Shown here one piece after another: positions 56,195 to 64,000 of a stretch of 64,000 nt of DNA (its first letter is position 1; each line of letters opens with the position of its first letter). The notes beneath the pieces are model-generated. The model saw nothing but the letters and a program-made list of their open reading frames with translations, searched no databases and was not told where the DNA came from. This DNA comes from Chitinophagales bacterium (lineage in GTDB: Bacteria > Bacteroidota > Bacteroidia > Chitinophagales > Chitinophagaceae), in the NCBI GenBank assembly GCA_017303335.1, contig JAFLBK010000003.1:62001-126000 (forward strand), written 5' to 3'. The translations under genes and the position numbers were made by a program.

Positions 56195-59100
56195 TTAGCG
56201 GAGTAATACCGTGGTACCCTGCTTGCGGTGCGTCTTTCCATCCACGTCCACCGCTTCGATCATCCACACAACCGTTTGTGTTTCGGTGGTAACCTGGCCA
56301 TTGATCCGTCCGTCCCATCCGGGCCGGTCGCTGTTCATCTGGAACAACAGCTTACCCCAGCGGTTGTACACCCGGAAATAATTCACGTGGTCGAATCCGA
56401 AGAGCAAAGGACGCAGCAGGTCGTTCACTCCATCACCTCCCGGCGTGAATACCGTAGGCACATAGATCTCGATCTTCTTCTGTGTCTTCACCAGCAAAGT
56501 ATCCACCGTTACACAACCATTCCGTGCGTTCTTCAGTTCGATGGTATACAACTGGTCGTGCATTCCCTTGAATGTAGGATTATAGCTGAACCGGTTATCG
56601 AGGTTTGTAGCGGGCGTCCACAGCACGCTGTTGCCCAGCGTTTGCGCATGCAGTACTTCGGGGAAGTTGTAGCGTGCGTTGAAATCCGGGTAGCGGGTAC
56701 CGGGGATCGCCGGTTCAACAATGATATCCAGTTCGCGGGTGGATACCGGCGTTGGACAACCGGTAATATTCACCGATAATTTCACCTTATAGCTTCCGGC
56801 AGCGGGGTAACTGTATACCGGCGTACGGGTATTGCCTGTTTGGCCATTACCGAATTCCCATAAATAATCCAATGTAGTGGTGGTGGTATTGATGGTTTTA
56901 TTCACCACGTAGATCGGCGTATTGGCACAGGTGGGTGAAGTGAGCAGGAAGTCGGCCACGGGGTAGGCAAACACAGTCGCTGTTTTGCTGATCGTATCCG
57001 AACAACCGCCATTGGTACCCGAAGTGATCAGCCTTACGGTATACGTGCCCGGGTTGGCGTAAGTATGGGTAACGTGTTGGGTTGTGGCGGTGTTTCCATC
57101 ACCCAGGTCCCATTGGTATTGCATGCCGCCGGTGAAAACAGTACTTCCGTTGGTGAAAATGAACTGGTTGTTGTTCAGGCACTGACTGGCCTGGTTGATG
57201 GTATAATCCGCCTTGGGTGTCGGGTAAACGGTTACCGCAAATGTGGTGCTGTCCTGGCAACCACCGTTAGCTGCCGTGATCAACAATTTTACATTGTACA
57301 CGCCCGGCACCGGGTAGGTATAGGTAACATCTCTTGTGTTGAAAAGCGTACCATTACCCATATCCCAGTTGTAAAGAAGGTTACCGGCAAACACGCTGCT
57401 CGTGTTATTAAATATGAATTGATTGTCGCGGTAGCATTGTTGCGCTGCCGTAGCCAGGCTGAAACTGGCAACGGGTGTCGGGAAGGCCGTTACATTGATG
57501 GTTTTTTCTTCACTGCAGCCCCGGTCGGATGTAACTATAAGTCGCACCGGATTCGTAGAAGGAGCGGCATAACTATGAATGGCGTCGCGGGTATTGGCCG
57601 TTCCGCCATCACCGAAGGTCCAGCTGTATTGCAGGGTGCCGGTTGGTATGGTCGTATTGTTGGTGAACACGAACTGGTTGTTCTTAAAGCACTGCTCAAC
57701 CAGGTTCACACTGAAATCAACGGCTGGCATATCGTATACCTGTACAGTGGTAACGCTGGTATCCTTACAGCCATTGGGCGAGCTTACGATCATGCGCACA
57801 TTGTATGTGCCTGGCGCAGCATACGTATGCGAGGCATCCCGGGTATTGGCTGTGTTGGCATCGCCGAAATCCCATTCGTAGGTCATGGCGCCGAGGGTTA
57901 GCGTACTGGTATTGGTAAAATTGAACTGGTTGTTCTTAAAGCACCGTGTTGTTCCATCCACGGTAAAGCCTGCCACCGGTGTTTCGTAGATGGTGATGGT
58001 TATATCGCTGGTGGTAACCTGGCAACCCGATCCCTGGAAACTGAACAGGGTGGCATGGTAGACGCCGCTCTGCGTTGGGATGTATTGCTGTTGATTGGCG
58101 CCGGGTATGGGTGTTATGCCATTGTACCATTGAATGCTGTCGGCAGGTTGTACAAACAGTGTTGCCGCCTGCGGATCGCCCTGGCAGAAGGTATTGGGCC
58201 CCGATAACTGGATCGTATTATCCAGCACGGCCGCGTATACCATCACGGTATCTTTCGAAACGCAGCCCCCGCCCTCGTGGGTAACGGTAAGTATGTATTG
58301 CGTGGTAACCGATGGCGTGGCAATAGGGTTCGATATGTTGGGATCACTTAACCCCGTGGGCGGACTCCAGGAATAGACATAGCCCGGCTTGGGTATCACA
58401 CCCAACTGCACCGGCGCATTGTTGCAGGAGGTTCGGTCGGGGCCTGCCTGGGGTTGGATTGTGAGTGTATCCTGTAAGGTTGCCGTAAGCGTATCCCTGC
58501 AACCATAACCCTGGTATGGATCTACGATAAGTTTAAGGACAGTACCGGGAGCCGGTGGTGGTGTAAAGTTGATCGTTTGGGTATTGCCATAATTTACCGT
58601 ATAGTTCGAATTCCACCACGAATAAGCCTGGTATCCGAATGGCCCTGTAACGTTTATAAAAGCATCATCCGGACAAAAGGTAGCCCCTATAAATGAACTG
58701 CTGCATTCCGAATTGATATCAATATACGCATAACCAAAATGACTCCCATTCGGTGTGGCTGCGCAACCCATTGCCCTGAAGGTGATCTCAAATGTTTTAC
58801 CTGCATTGCCATCCAGTTTTACCGACCTTGCTGCCCAGGGTTTGAATATGATTTGTCCATTAACAGGGCTGGTTTGAAATCCAGGCAGGGGAGATGCATT
58901 TGAATAAGCAATGGTATCCGAACTACAGGTATCCACTATATTATCAGTGATATTTATAACAGCAACTTCCAGCCTGGGCTGAATATTTGCGGGATGGCCA
59001 CCGGCATTATTGATAACCATTGCATAGTTATAGATAAGGCTAAATTCATTTCGGCCCGCTGGTATGGTAAATGTATATGTAAGAATATCGGCTTGCCTAC

Positions 59101-59428
59101 CCCCCGTCAAAGCCCCAATCCTTACTGATGTGCCGCTTCCGTTAGGACATAGTTTCGGAAAAAGTCCGAATTGATCAAGAGCAGGCTGTGTGGCGGGTGT
59201 TATTATATCATGTCTTCCGGGTATGGGGAAAGTTGGCGTAACATTGAAAAGCACTCCAGGGCCACCCCCTACAATTTGCTCAAAAGTAGCTGTGTAAATA
59301 TTCCAGTTGTTAAAAGTCCCTTCTTCAAAATCGATATTGGGCGGACATTGAGCCCGTAACCCGTTCACGCTTCCCGCAAATACAAAAAGCAGTAAAGCAA
59401 GACTACGGATATTTGTACGAATTGACAT
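56195..59428 (-). CDS. PKD-repeat surface protein with CHU_C sorting domain (paralogue A)
   Basis: A 1,077-residue exported protein: signal peptide (SLALLLFVFAGSVNGLRAQ), an N-terminal domain (about 28-260, PPNIDFEEGTFNNWNIYTAT ... CSSSFIGATFCPDDAFI), Ig-like segments, five tandem PKD domains (typical core YEWDFGDANTANTRDASHTY) and the C-terminal gliding-motility domain (IYVPTVFTPGGDGVNDLLRP ... TTVLLR) used for type IX secretion and surface anchoring. Likely adhesin or matrix protein. It is 53 bp downstream of paralogue B in the same direction, and the two 3' ends are nearly identical. Confidence 0.85.
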   Translation of the reverse strand: MSIRTNIRSLALLLFVFAGSVNGLRAQCPPNIDFEEGTFNNWNIYTATFEQIVGGGPGVLFNVTPTFPIPGRHDIITPATQPALDQFGLFPKLCPNGSGTSVRIGALTGGRQADILTYTFTIPAGRNEFSLIYNYAMVINNAGGHPANIQPRLEVAVINITDNIVDTCSSDTIAYSNASPLPGFQTSPVNGQIIFKPWAARSVKLDGNAGKTFEITFRAMGCAATPNGSHFGYAYIDINSECSSSFIGATFCPDDAFINVTGPFGYQAYSWWNSNYTVNYGNTQTINFTPPPAPGTVLKLIVDPYQGYGCRDTLTATLQDTLTIQPQAGPDRTSCNNAPVQLGVIPKPGYVYSWSPPTGLSDPNISNPIATPSVTTQYILTVTHEGGGCVSKDTVMVYAAVLDNTIQLSGPNTFCQGDPQAATLFVQPADSIQWYNGITPIPGANQQQYIPTQSGVYHATLFSFQGSGCQVTTSDITITIYETPVAGFTVDGTTRCFKNNQFNFTNTSTLTLGAMTYEWDFGDANTANTRDASHTYAAPGTYNVRMIVSSPNGCKDTSVTTVQVYDMPAVDFSVNLVEQCFKNNQFVFTNNTTIPTGTLQYSWTFGDGGTANTRDAIHSYAAPSTNPVRLIVTSDRGCSEEKTINVTAFPTPVASFSLATAAQQCYRDNQFIFNNTSSVFAGNLLYNWDMGNGTLFNTRDVTYTYPVPGVYNVKLLITAANGGCQDSTTFAVTVYPTPKADYTINQASQCLNNNQFIFTNGSTVFTGGMQYQWDLGDGNTATTQHVTHTYANPGTYTVRLITSGTNGGCSDTISKTATVFAYPVADFLLTSPTCANTPIYVVNKTINTTTTTLDYLWEFGNGQTGNTRTPVYSYPAAGSYKVKLSVNITGCPTPVSTRELDIIVEPAIPGTRYPDFNARYNFPEVLHAQTLGNSVLWTPATNLDNRFSYNPTFKGMHDQLYTIELKNARNGCVTVDTLLVKTQKKIEIYVPTVFTPGGDGVNDLLRPLLFGFDHVNYFRVYNRWGKLLFQMNSDRPGWDGRINGQVTTETQTVVWMIEAVDVDGKTHRKQGTTVLLR

Positions 59429-59456
59429 TGTTATCTATTTTCTTGTATGATCTTAT

Positions 59457-59472
59457 TAAGAACCGGTTCTTA
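59457..59472. repeat. 16-bp perfect palindrome between the PKD paralogues
   Basis: TAAGAACCGGTTCTTA reads the same on both strands and lies in the 53-bp gap between the two PKD genes. It may be a protein-binding site; without a loop it is not a standard terminator. Confidence 0.5.
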
Positions 59473-59481
59473 TTCAGTTTC

Positions 59482-62463
59482 TCAGCGCAGCAATACCGTC
59501 GTTCCCTGTTTGCGGTGCGTTACCCCATCCACATCCACGGCTTCGATCATCCACACCACGGTTTGTGTTTCGGTGGTGATATTCCCGTTGATGCGTCCAT
59601 CCCATCCCGGCCGGTCGCTGTTCATCTGGAACAGCAGTTTGCCCCAGCGGTTGTACACCCGGAAATAATTCACGTGATCGAAACCGAAGAGCGTCGGCCG
59701 CAGGTAATCGTTCAACCCGTTCCGATCGGGCGTAAATACATTCGGTACATAGATCTCGATCTTCTTTTTGGTGCGAACGAATTGCGTATCTACGGTAACG
59801 CAACCACTCGGCGTGGTAAGCTGAATGGTATATAACTGCGAATGGATGCCACGGAATGAAGGCGTATAGCTGAAACGATTATCCAGGTTCAGCGCCGGGC
59901 TCCAGATCACGTTGTTACCGATCGGGCGTGCCTGCAACCGCAGCGGATAATTGAAGATGGCTTCCACCTCGGGATAGGTAATGGAAGCCGCGGGCGCTTC
60001 GATGCGGATCGGAACGATCTTGCTGTGCAGAGTTCCCGGGCACTGCGTAGTGCTTACGGTAAGCGTCAGGTTATAGGTGCCGGGCGCCGGGTAGGCATAG
60101 GCCGGACTGCGTACTGTTTCGGTATGGCTGTTACCAAAATCCCACAGGTAGGTAAGTGTGGAACTGGTATTGTTGATCGCTTTGTTCACCACCAATACAT
60201 CCTGGTTGATACAGGCCGGTTCCCGCACAAAGAAATCGGCAAAGGGATAAGGCAGCACTTCCACATCGCGGTAGGCGCTGTCGGCACAACTGCTGTCCGA
60301 CGAAGCAAGCATCTTGATCCGGTAAGTACCCGGGTTTGCGTAGCTGTGATTCACATGGAGACCAGTACCGGTATTGCCGTCGCCGAATTCCCAATTGTAA
60401 TTCACCGCACCCCATTCGATGGTAGTGGTATTGGTGAGTATGAAATCATTTCCGCCGAAACATTGCTGCGCATTGTTAACGGTAAACCCGGCCTTGGGTG
60501 TTGGATTCACATTCACCGGTATGAAGATGCTGTCGGTACAGCCCCTGTCGGTATTCAGGAGCAGGCGTACATTGAATAATCCCGGAACCGCGTAACTATG
60601 CACAATGTCCCTGGTATTATAACTGTTGCCATCGGCCATATCCCAGTAATAACTCAGCACCGCCCCCGCTTCCACCGTGCTGCTGTTGGTAAAGGCGAAC
60701 GCATTGTTGTAAAAGCAACGGCTGTCCTTATCAACGGTGGCAACAGCGTTCGGACTCGGGTTGAGGCGTACCTGGCGGATCATGCTGTCTACACATCCGT
60801 TACCGGATGTTACCAGCAGCCTGATATTGTACACGCCCGTTTGCGTATAACTATGCGTGGGGTTTGCCGTTGTATAGGTATTCCCATCTCCCATGTTCCA
60901 GTTATAGGTAATTGTTCCGGTGGTGATGGTGCTTGTATTGTTAAACGTGAACTGGTTGTTCCGCAAACATTGTTCGGCCGGGCTGGTAATATTGAAGCCG
61001 GCTACGGGCACTTCGTGTATCGTGATCACCTGTGTGGGTGTATTGGATTGACATCCTACAAAACTAAACACCGTCGCGTGATAGGTTCCGCTCTGCGTTA
61101 CCGTATAGGTGGTTTGCGTGGCGCCCGGTATGGCGATGTTGTTGCGATACCATTGAATGCTGTCCGCGGCATTTACTTTCAGTACGGCCGCCTGCGGATC
61201 CCCGGCGCAGAAGGTGGCGAGCCCGATCAGCTGCAAACTGCTGTCGAGCACCGCGGCCCTGACGACGACGGTATCTGTGGTCACACATCCTCCACCCTCA
61301 TGCGATGTGGTAACCACATAGGTGGTAGTGGTGGTTGGCGTGGCAATGGGGTTCGATATGGTGGGATCACTGAGTCCCGTGACGGGGCTCCAGGAATACA
61401 CATGCCCGGGTTTGGGATTCACCCCCAATTGAACCGGAGTGAGGTTACAGGATAACCGATCGGGTCCCGCGTCGGACGTAATATTCAGGGTGTCGAGCAG
61501 ACTGGCATATAAGGTATCCCTGCATCCATACCCGGCAAAGGGATCGGCCACTACAGCGATCACCGTTCCGGGAGGTGGCGGCGGGGTGAAGTTGATCGTT
61601 TGTGTGTTTCCGAGTACCGTGGTAAAGGTAGCGTCCCACCAGGTATAATTCTGGTAGCCGTAAGGAGCCGTAACATTGATGAAAGCGTCATCGGGGCAAT
61701 AGGTAGCGCCCACGAATGCGCTGCTGCATTCGGTATTCAGGTCGATGTAGGCATAACCAAAATGCCCGCTGGGTATACAGGTTGCCGTTTTAAAGAAAAT
61801 GCGGAATGTTTTTCCGGCGTACCCATTCAGTTTGATCGAAGCGGCCGCCCAGTTCTTGCATTTCACTTCGGGATTGATCGGCGAATCGAAGAAGCCCGGC
61901 AGTCCGTTGGCCGGGATGAAGGGCGCCATCGGACAGGGAAGCGTTCCTCCATCCGTGAGGTTTTCGATCTCCACAATGAAACGCGGCATCTCCACCACCG
62001 GGTGCGGAGGCAGGTGCAGAACCAATGCGTAATGATAAATCAGGTTGAATTCGTTCTGGCCGGCAGGGATGGTGAAGGTATAGGATACACCCTGCGCCTT
62101 CGGATTGGGTGTGGTCAGTACTTCGTTCCCAAGTTGAATGGAATGCCCGCTTCCATTGGGGCAATTTTTGGGAAAGAATCCATATTGATCGATTCCATCA
62201 CCGGGATTGGCCGATAACATTGTATGCCGCCCTGGTACCGGAGGTACCGGTGCATTGGGGGTCCAATTGATCACATTTTGGCCGAGATTAATGGCCGGAA
62301 CACCGATCCAGCATTCCCAGCCTGTGAAATCACCCAGTTCGAAATCGAGGTTAGGGGGGCATTGCGCACGTAGGTTTGTACCTGCACAAATGAGGAAGAA
62401 AAGTATCAGTACCTTTAAAACGAACTGTTTCAAAGGTTTAAGTTCCGGTAAAGTTATTCTCAT
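59482..62463 (-). CDS. PKD-repeat surface protein with CHU_C sorting domain (paralogue B)
   Basis: A 993-residue paralogue of the downstream gene: signal peptide (KVLILFFLICAGTNLRAQ), the same N-terminal domain (CPPNLDFELGDFTGWECW), Ig-like segments, four PKD domains (cores YNWNMGDGNTYTTANPTHSY, YYWDMADGNSYNTRDIVHSY) and the CHU_C domain (IYVPNVFTPDRNGLNDYLRP). Expected at the cell surface by type IX secretion. It has one PKD fewer than paralogue A. Probably transcribed first, with A following. Confidence 0.85.
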   Translation of the reverse strand: MRITLPELKPLKQFVLKVLILFFLICAGTNLRAQCPPNLDFELGDFTGWECWIGVPAINLGQNVINWTPNAPVPPVPGRHTMLSANPGDGIDQYGFFPKNCPNGSGHSIQLGNEVLTTPNPKAQGVSYTFTIPAGQNEFNLIYHYALVLHLPPHPVVEMPRFIVEIENLTDGGTLPCPMAPFIPANGLPGFFDSPINPEVKCKNWAAASIKLNGYAGKTFRIFFKTATCIPSGHFGYAYIDLNTECSSAFVGATYCPDDAFINVTAPYGYQNYTWWDATFTTVLGNTQTINFTPPPPPGTVIAVVADPFAGYGCRDTLYASLLDTLNITSDAGPDRLSCNLTPVQLGVNPKPGHVYSWSPVTGLSDPTISNPIATPTTTTTYVVTTSHEGGGCVTTDTVVVRAAVLDSSLQLIGLATFCAGDPQAAVLKVNAADSIQWYRNNIAIPGATQTTYTVTQSGTYHATVFSFVGCQSNTPTQVITIHEVPVAGFNITSPAEQCLRNNQFTFNNTSTITTGTITYNWNMGDGNTYTTANPTHSYTQTGVYNIRLLVTSGNGCVDSMIRQVRLNPSPNAVATVDKDSRCFYNNAFAFTNSSTVEAGAVLSYYWDMADGNSYNTRDIVHSYAVPGLFNVRLLLNTDRGCTDSIFIPVNVNPTPKAGFTVNNAQQCFGGNDFILTNTTTIEWGAVNYNWEFGDGNTGTGLHVNHSYANPGTYRIKMLASSDSSCADSAYRDVEVLPYPFADFFVREPACINQDVLVVNKAINNTSSTLTYLWDFGNSHTETVRSPAYAYPAPGTYNLTLTVSTTQCPGTLHSKIVPIRIEAPAASITYPEVEAIFNYPLRLQARPIGNNVIWSPALNLDNRFSYTPSFRGIHSQLYTIQLTTPSGCVTVDTQFVRTKKKIEIYVPNVFTPDRNGLNDYLRPTLFGFDHVNYFRVYNRWGKLLFQMNSDRPGWDGRINGNITTETQTVVWMIEAVDVDGVTHRKQGTTVLLR

Positions 62464-62594
62464 GTACGATGTGATGGCGCTCGTAAAGTTAACAAAAGGG
62501 CGTCAAAACCCATATAGTTCAGTTCTTTCTCTGCAAAATTCTAATTTACATGTGCAAAGAAGGCTTCGGGCACATCTGTTCCTTCGCTAAACGA

Positions 62595-63092
62595 ATGAAA
62601 ATGAATAAACTAATGCCTTCAAACGGGAATACGAGATGGTCGGTTTTTTCCATCATTATCCTGTCCTGGCTGCTGGTTGGCACGCTGGACATCTGTTCCG
62701 CCTTTCTCTACAGTTACCTGAAACGGGGAACAATGCCGGGAGCCATATTGCGGTATATCGCTTCAACCGCGTTTGGTAAAGACCGGTTTACAGATCCGAA
62801 AATCGCCAATATCGCTGGCTTACTGGTGCACTATTCCATCGCCCTGGGGTGGACGATCCTTTTCTTCTTCCTCTATCGCCGTTTCCGGTGGATGCAAAAA
62901 AATGTACTGGCAACGGGGATCGGCTACGGGTTCTTCATCTGGGCCTTCATGAATATCCTGCTGCTCCCGGTATGGAACAATAAAGCCTATGTCTTCAAAG
63001 CCGAACCGGCCATTGTCAATGCGCTGATACTTATGGCAGCCATCGGTTTACCACTTGCCCTGTTGGCGAAAAAGAAAATAGCGGTCAATTGA
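62595..63092 (+). CDS. Unrecognised four-helix membrane protein
   Basis: About 165 residues from ATG 62595 (alternative ATG 62601). Four hydrophobic segments: WSVFSIIILSWLLVGTLDIC, IAGLLVHYSIALGWTILFFF, LATGIGYGFFIWAFMNILLL and ALILMAAIGLPLALLA. The charged stretch RYIASTAFGKDRFTDP sits between helices 1 and 2. Composition resembles small DUF-type inner-membrane proteins; no function assigned. It is 13 bp ahead of the MmcQ-like gene in the same direction. Confidence 0.75.
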   Translation: MKMNKLMPSNGNTRWSVFSIIILSWLLVGTLDICSAFLYSYLKRGTMPGAILRYIASTAFGKDRFTDPKIANIAGLLVHYSIALGWTILFFFLYRRFRWMQKNVLATGIGYGFFIWAFMNILLLPVWNNKAYVFKAEPAIVNALILMAAIGLPLALLAKKKIAVN

Positions 63093-63105
63093 TTTACATT
63101 GCAGC

Positions 63106-63441
63106 ATGATCTCCGTGGATACATTCCGGCAATGGGCACTGGCGCTGCCCGACGCGGTGGAACTGCCGCATTTTCACAAGACTTCATTCCGGGTACACAA
63201 GCGCATCTTTGCCACGCTGGATGAAAAAGAGAAAACAGCGGTACTGATGTTATCGCCGCTGCAGCAATCTGTATTCTGCGCCTTCGACAAAACGATCATC
63301 TACCCCGTTCCCGGAGCATGGGGCAAGCAAGGCTGCACCGTTTTTGAGCTCGGCAAGATCCGGAAAACAATGCTGAAAGACGCCCTGCAGGTGGCGTATG
63401 AAGAAATAGCCGAAAAGGCGAAGGTGAAAACCAAAAAGTAA
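63106..63441 (+). CDS. MmcQ/YjbR family protein
   Basis: A 111-residue protein of the MmcQ/YjbR family (CyaY-like fold, often annotated as DNA-binding): FRQWALALPDAVELPHFHKT, SFRVHKRIFATLDEKEKTAV and WGKQGCTVFELGKIRKTMLK are conserved features. The molecular role of the family is not settled. It is followed after 2 bp by the radical SAM gene, suggesting co-transcription. Confidence 0.85.
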   Translation: MISVDTFRQWALALPDAVELPHFHKTSFRVHKRIFATLDEKEKTAVLMLSPLQQSVFCAFDKTIIYPVPGAWGKQGCTVFELGKIRKTMLKDALQVAYEEIAEKAKVKTKK

Positions 63442-63443
63442 TC

Positions 63444-64000
63444 ATGCTGCAGCAGAAACAGGTCAAATCGGTTTTGAACAAACATAAGAAGAGAGACAGC
63501 TGGTTTCTCGACGATTATTCCGTGAATCCATATGAAGGCTGTAGCTGCAATTGCCAGTATTGCTATATCCGGGGCAGCAAATACGGCGAAAACCTGGAAG
63601 AAAAACTGGCGGTGAAAGTGAATGCGCTGGAAGTGCTCGAAAAGCAACTGGCGGCAAGAGCGAAAAAAGGGCAATACGGGATCGTAGTGGTTGGCTCGGC
63701 AACCGACGCCTACATGCACCAGGAATCGACCTACCGGATGACCGAAGGCATGCTCAAACTGCTGCTGAAATACAGGTTCCCGGTTTTCATCAGCACCAAG
63801 TCGGCGCTGATCACAAGGGATATCGAATTATTGAAAGCGATCGACAACGCGGCGATACTGCCGCCCGATCTTCAAGGCAGATTACAACGCGGGGTGATCC
63901 TCTCCCTTTCGGTCAGCAGTATGGATAAACAGGTAACCGACCAGCTTGAGCCGGGCACCATCCCACCCTTGCAACGCATGGAAATAGTACAACAACTGAA
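63444..64000 (+). CDS. Radical SAM protein, SplB-like (3' partial)
   Basis: The frame is open from ATG 63444 to the window end (185 codons), so the C-terminus is missing. YSVNPYEGCSCNCQYCYIRG holds the CX3CX2C cluster motif (Cys at about residues 33, 37 and 40) that binds the 4Fe-4S cluster. GSATDAYMHQESTYRMTEGM and VFISTKSALITRDIELL match the spore-photoproduct-lyase-like/Rv2578c group of radical SAM proteins. Outside spore formers the function of this group is not known. It starts 2 bp after the MmcQ-like gene. Confidence 0.85.
   Translation, partial: MLQQKQVKSVLNKHKKRDSWFLDDYSVNPYEGCSCNCQYCYIRGSKYGENLEEKLAVKVNALEVLEKQLAARAKKGQYGIVVVGSATDAYMHQESTYRMTEGMLKLLLKYRFPVFISTKSALITRDIELLKAIDNAAILPPDLQGRLQRGVILSLSVSSMDKQVTDQLEPGTIPPLQRMEIVQQL

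Noticed and set aside
57065..57901. Plus-strand frames over the PKD genes
   Set aside because: They are by-products of the repetitive PKD coding sequence, with no domain of their own.

Overview
This is Bacteroidota DNA, most like the Chitinophagaceae. The evidence is the SusC/SusD pair, secreted proteins ending in gliding-motility (CHU_C, type IX secretion) domains, an MqnA (futalosine menaquinone) gene, promoters of the TTG-N19/21-TAnnTTTG type, and intergenic tracts rich in short repeats. All calls rest on reading the sequence; no database search was possible.

Left flank (1-20.6 kb, GC-richer): a surface-glycan cluster (three or four glycosyltransferases, a TylF-type and a class I methyltransferase) transcribed leftward from mqnA; purB; a large LamG/PKD secreted protein and a smaller LamG protein; prfC, whose promoter abuts an 8-bp tandem repeat; an ABC permease; tsaD, which has no ordinary start codon; trmN6; a saccharopine/alanine dehydrogenase-like gene; hscB; and tRNA-Leu(CAA).

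Middle (20,625-50,686): a roughly 30-kb AT-rich genomic island inserted at the 3' end of tRNA-Leu. A large serine recombinase lies at its left end and its reading frame runs through attL into the antisense of the tRNA. attL and attR can both be read, and joining their island halves rebuilds a palindromic attP. Cargo 1 is a three-gene operon of a PIN-like protein and two HEPN-like proteins, a candidate undescribed defence or toxin module. Cargo 2 is a complete-looking sialoglycan locus: GntR/FCD regulator, SusC, SusD, NanA-type lyase, NanM-type epimerase, MFS transporter, an intact sialidase, a second sialidase broken by one in-frame stop, ManNAc/GlcNAc 2-epimerase, sialate O-acetylesterase, NagB fused to a PIG-L deacetylase, two GH20 proteins (one fused to an SGNH esterase) and a GH2 glycosidase. 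Inferred flow: outer enzymes strip O-acetyl groups, sialic acid, galactose and HexNAc; SusCD and the MFS protein import sialic acid; NanM, NanA and the 2-epimerase convert it to GlcNAc; NagB ends the route. No GlcNAc kinase or dedicated NagA is in the window. A 3'-end fossil of a GMC oxidoreductase lies near the right edge.

Right flank (50.7-64 kb, GC-rich): two tRNA-Leu 3'-end remnants with palindromic insertions and repeated terminators; a sulfatase beside its formylglycine-generating enzyme; a TPR protein; an Asp/Glu racemase; a small protein with a strong promoter; two paralogous PKD/CHU_C proteins; a membrane protein; an MmcQ/YjbR protein; and the start of a SplB-like radical SAM gene cut by the window end.
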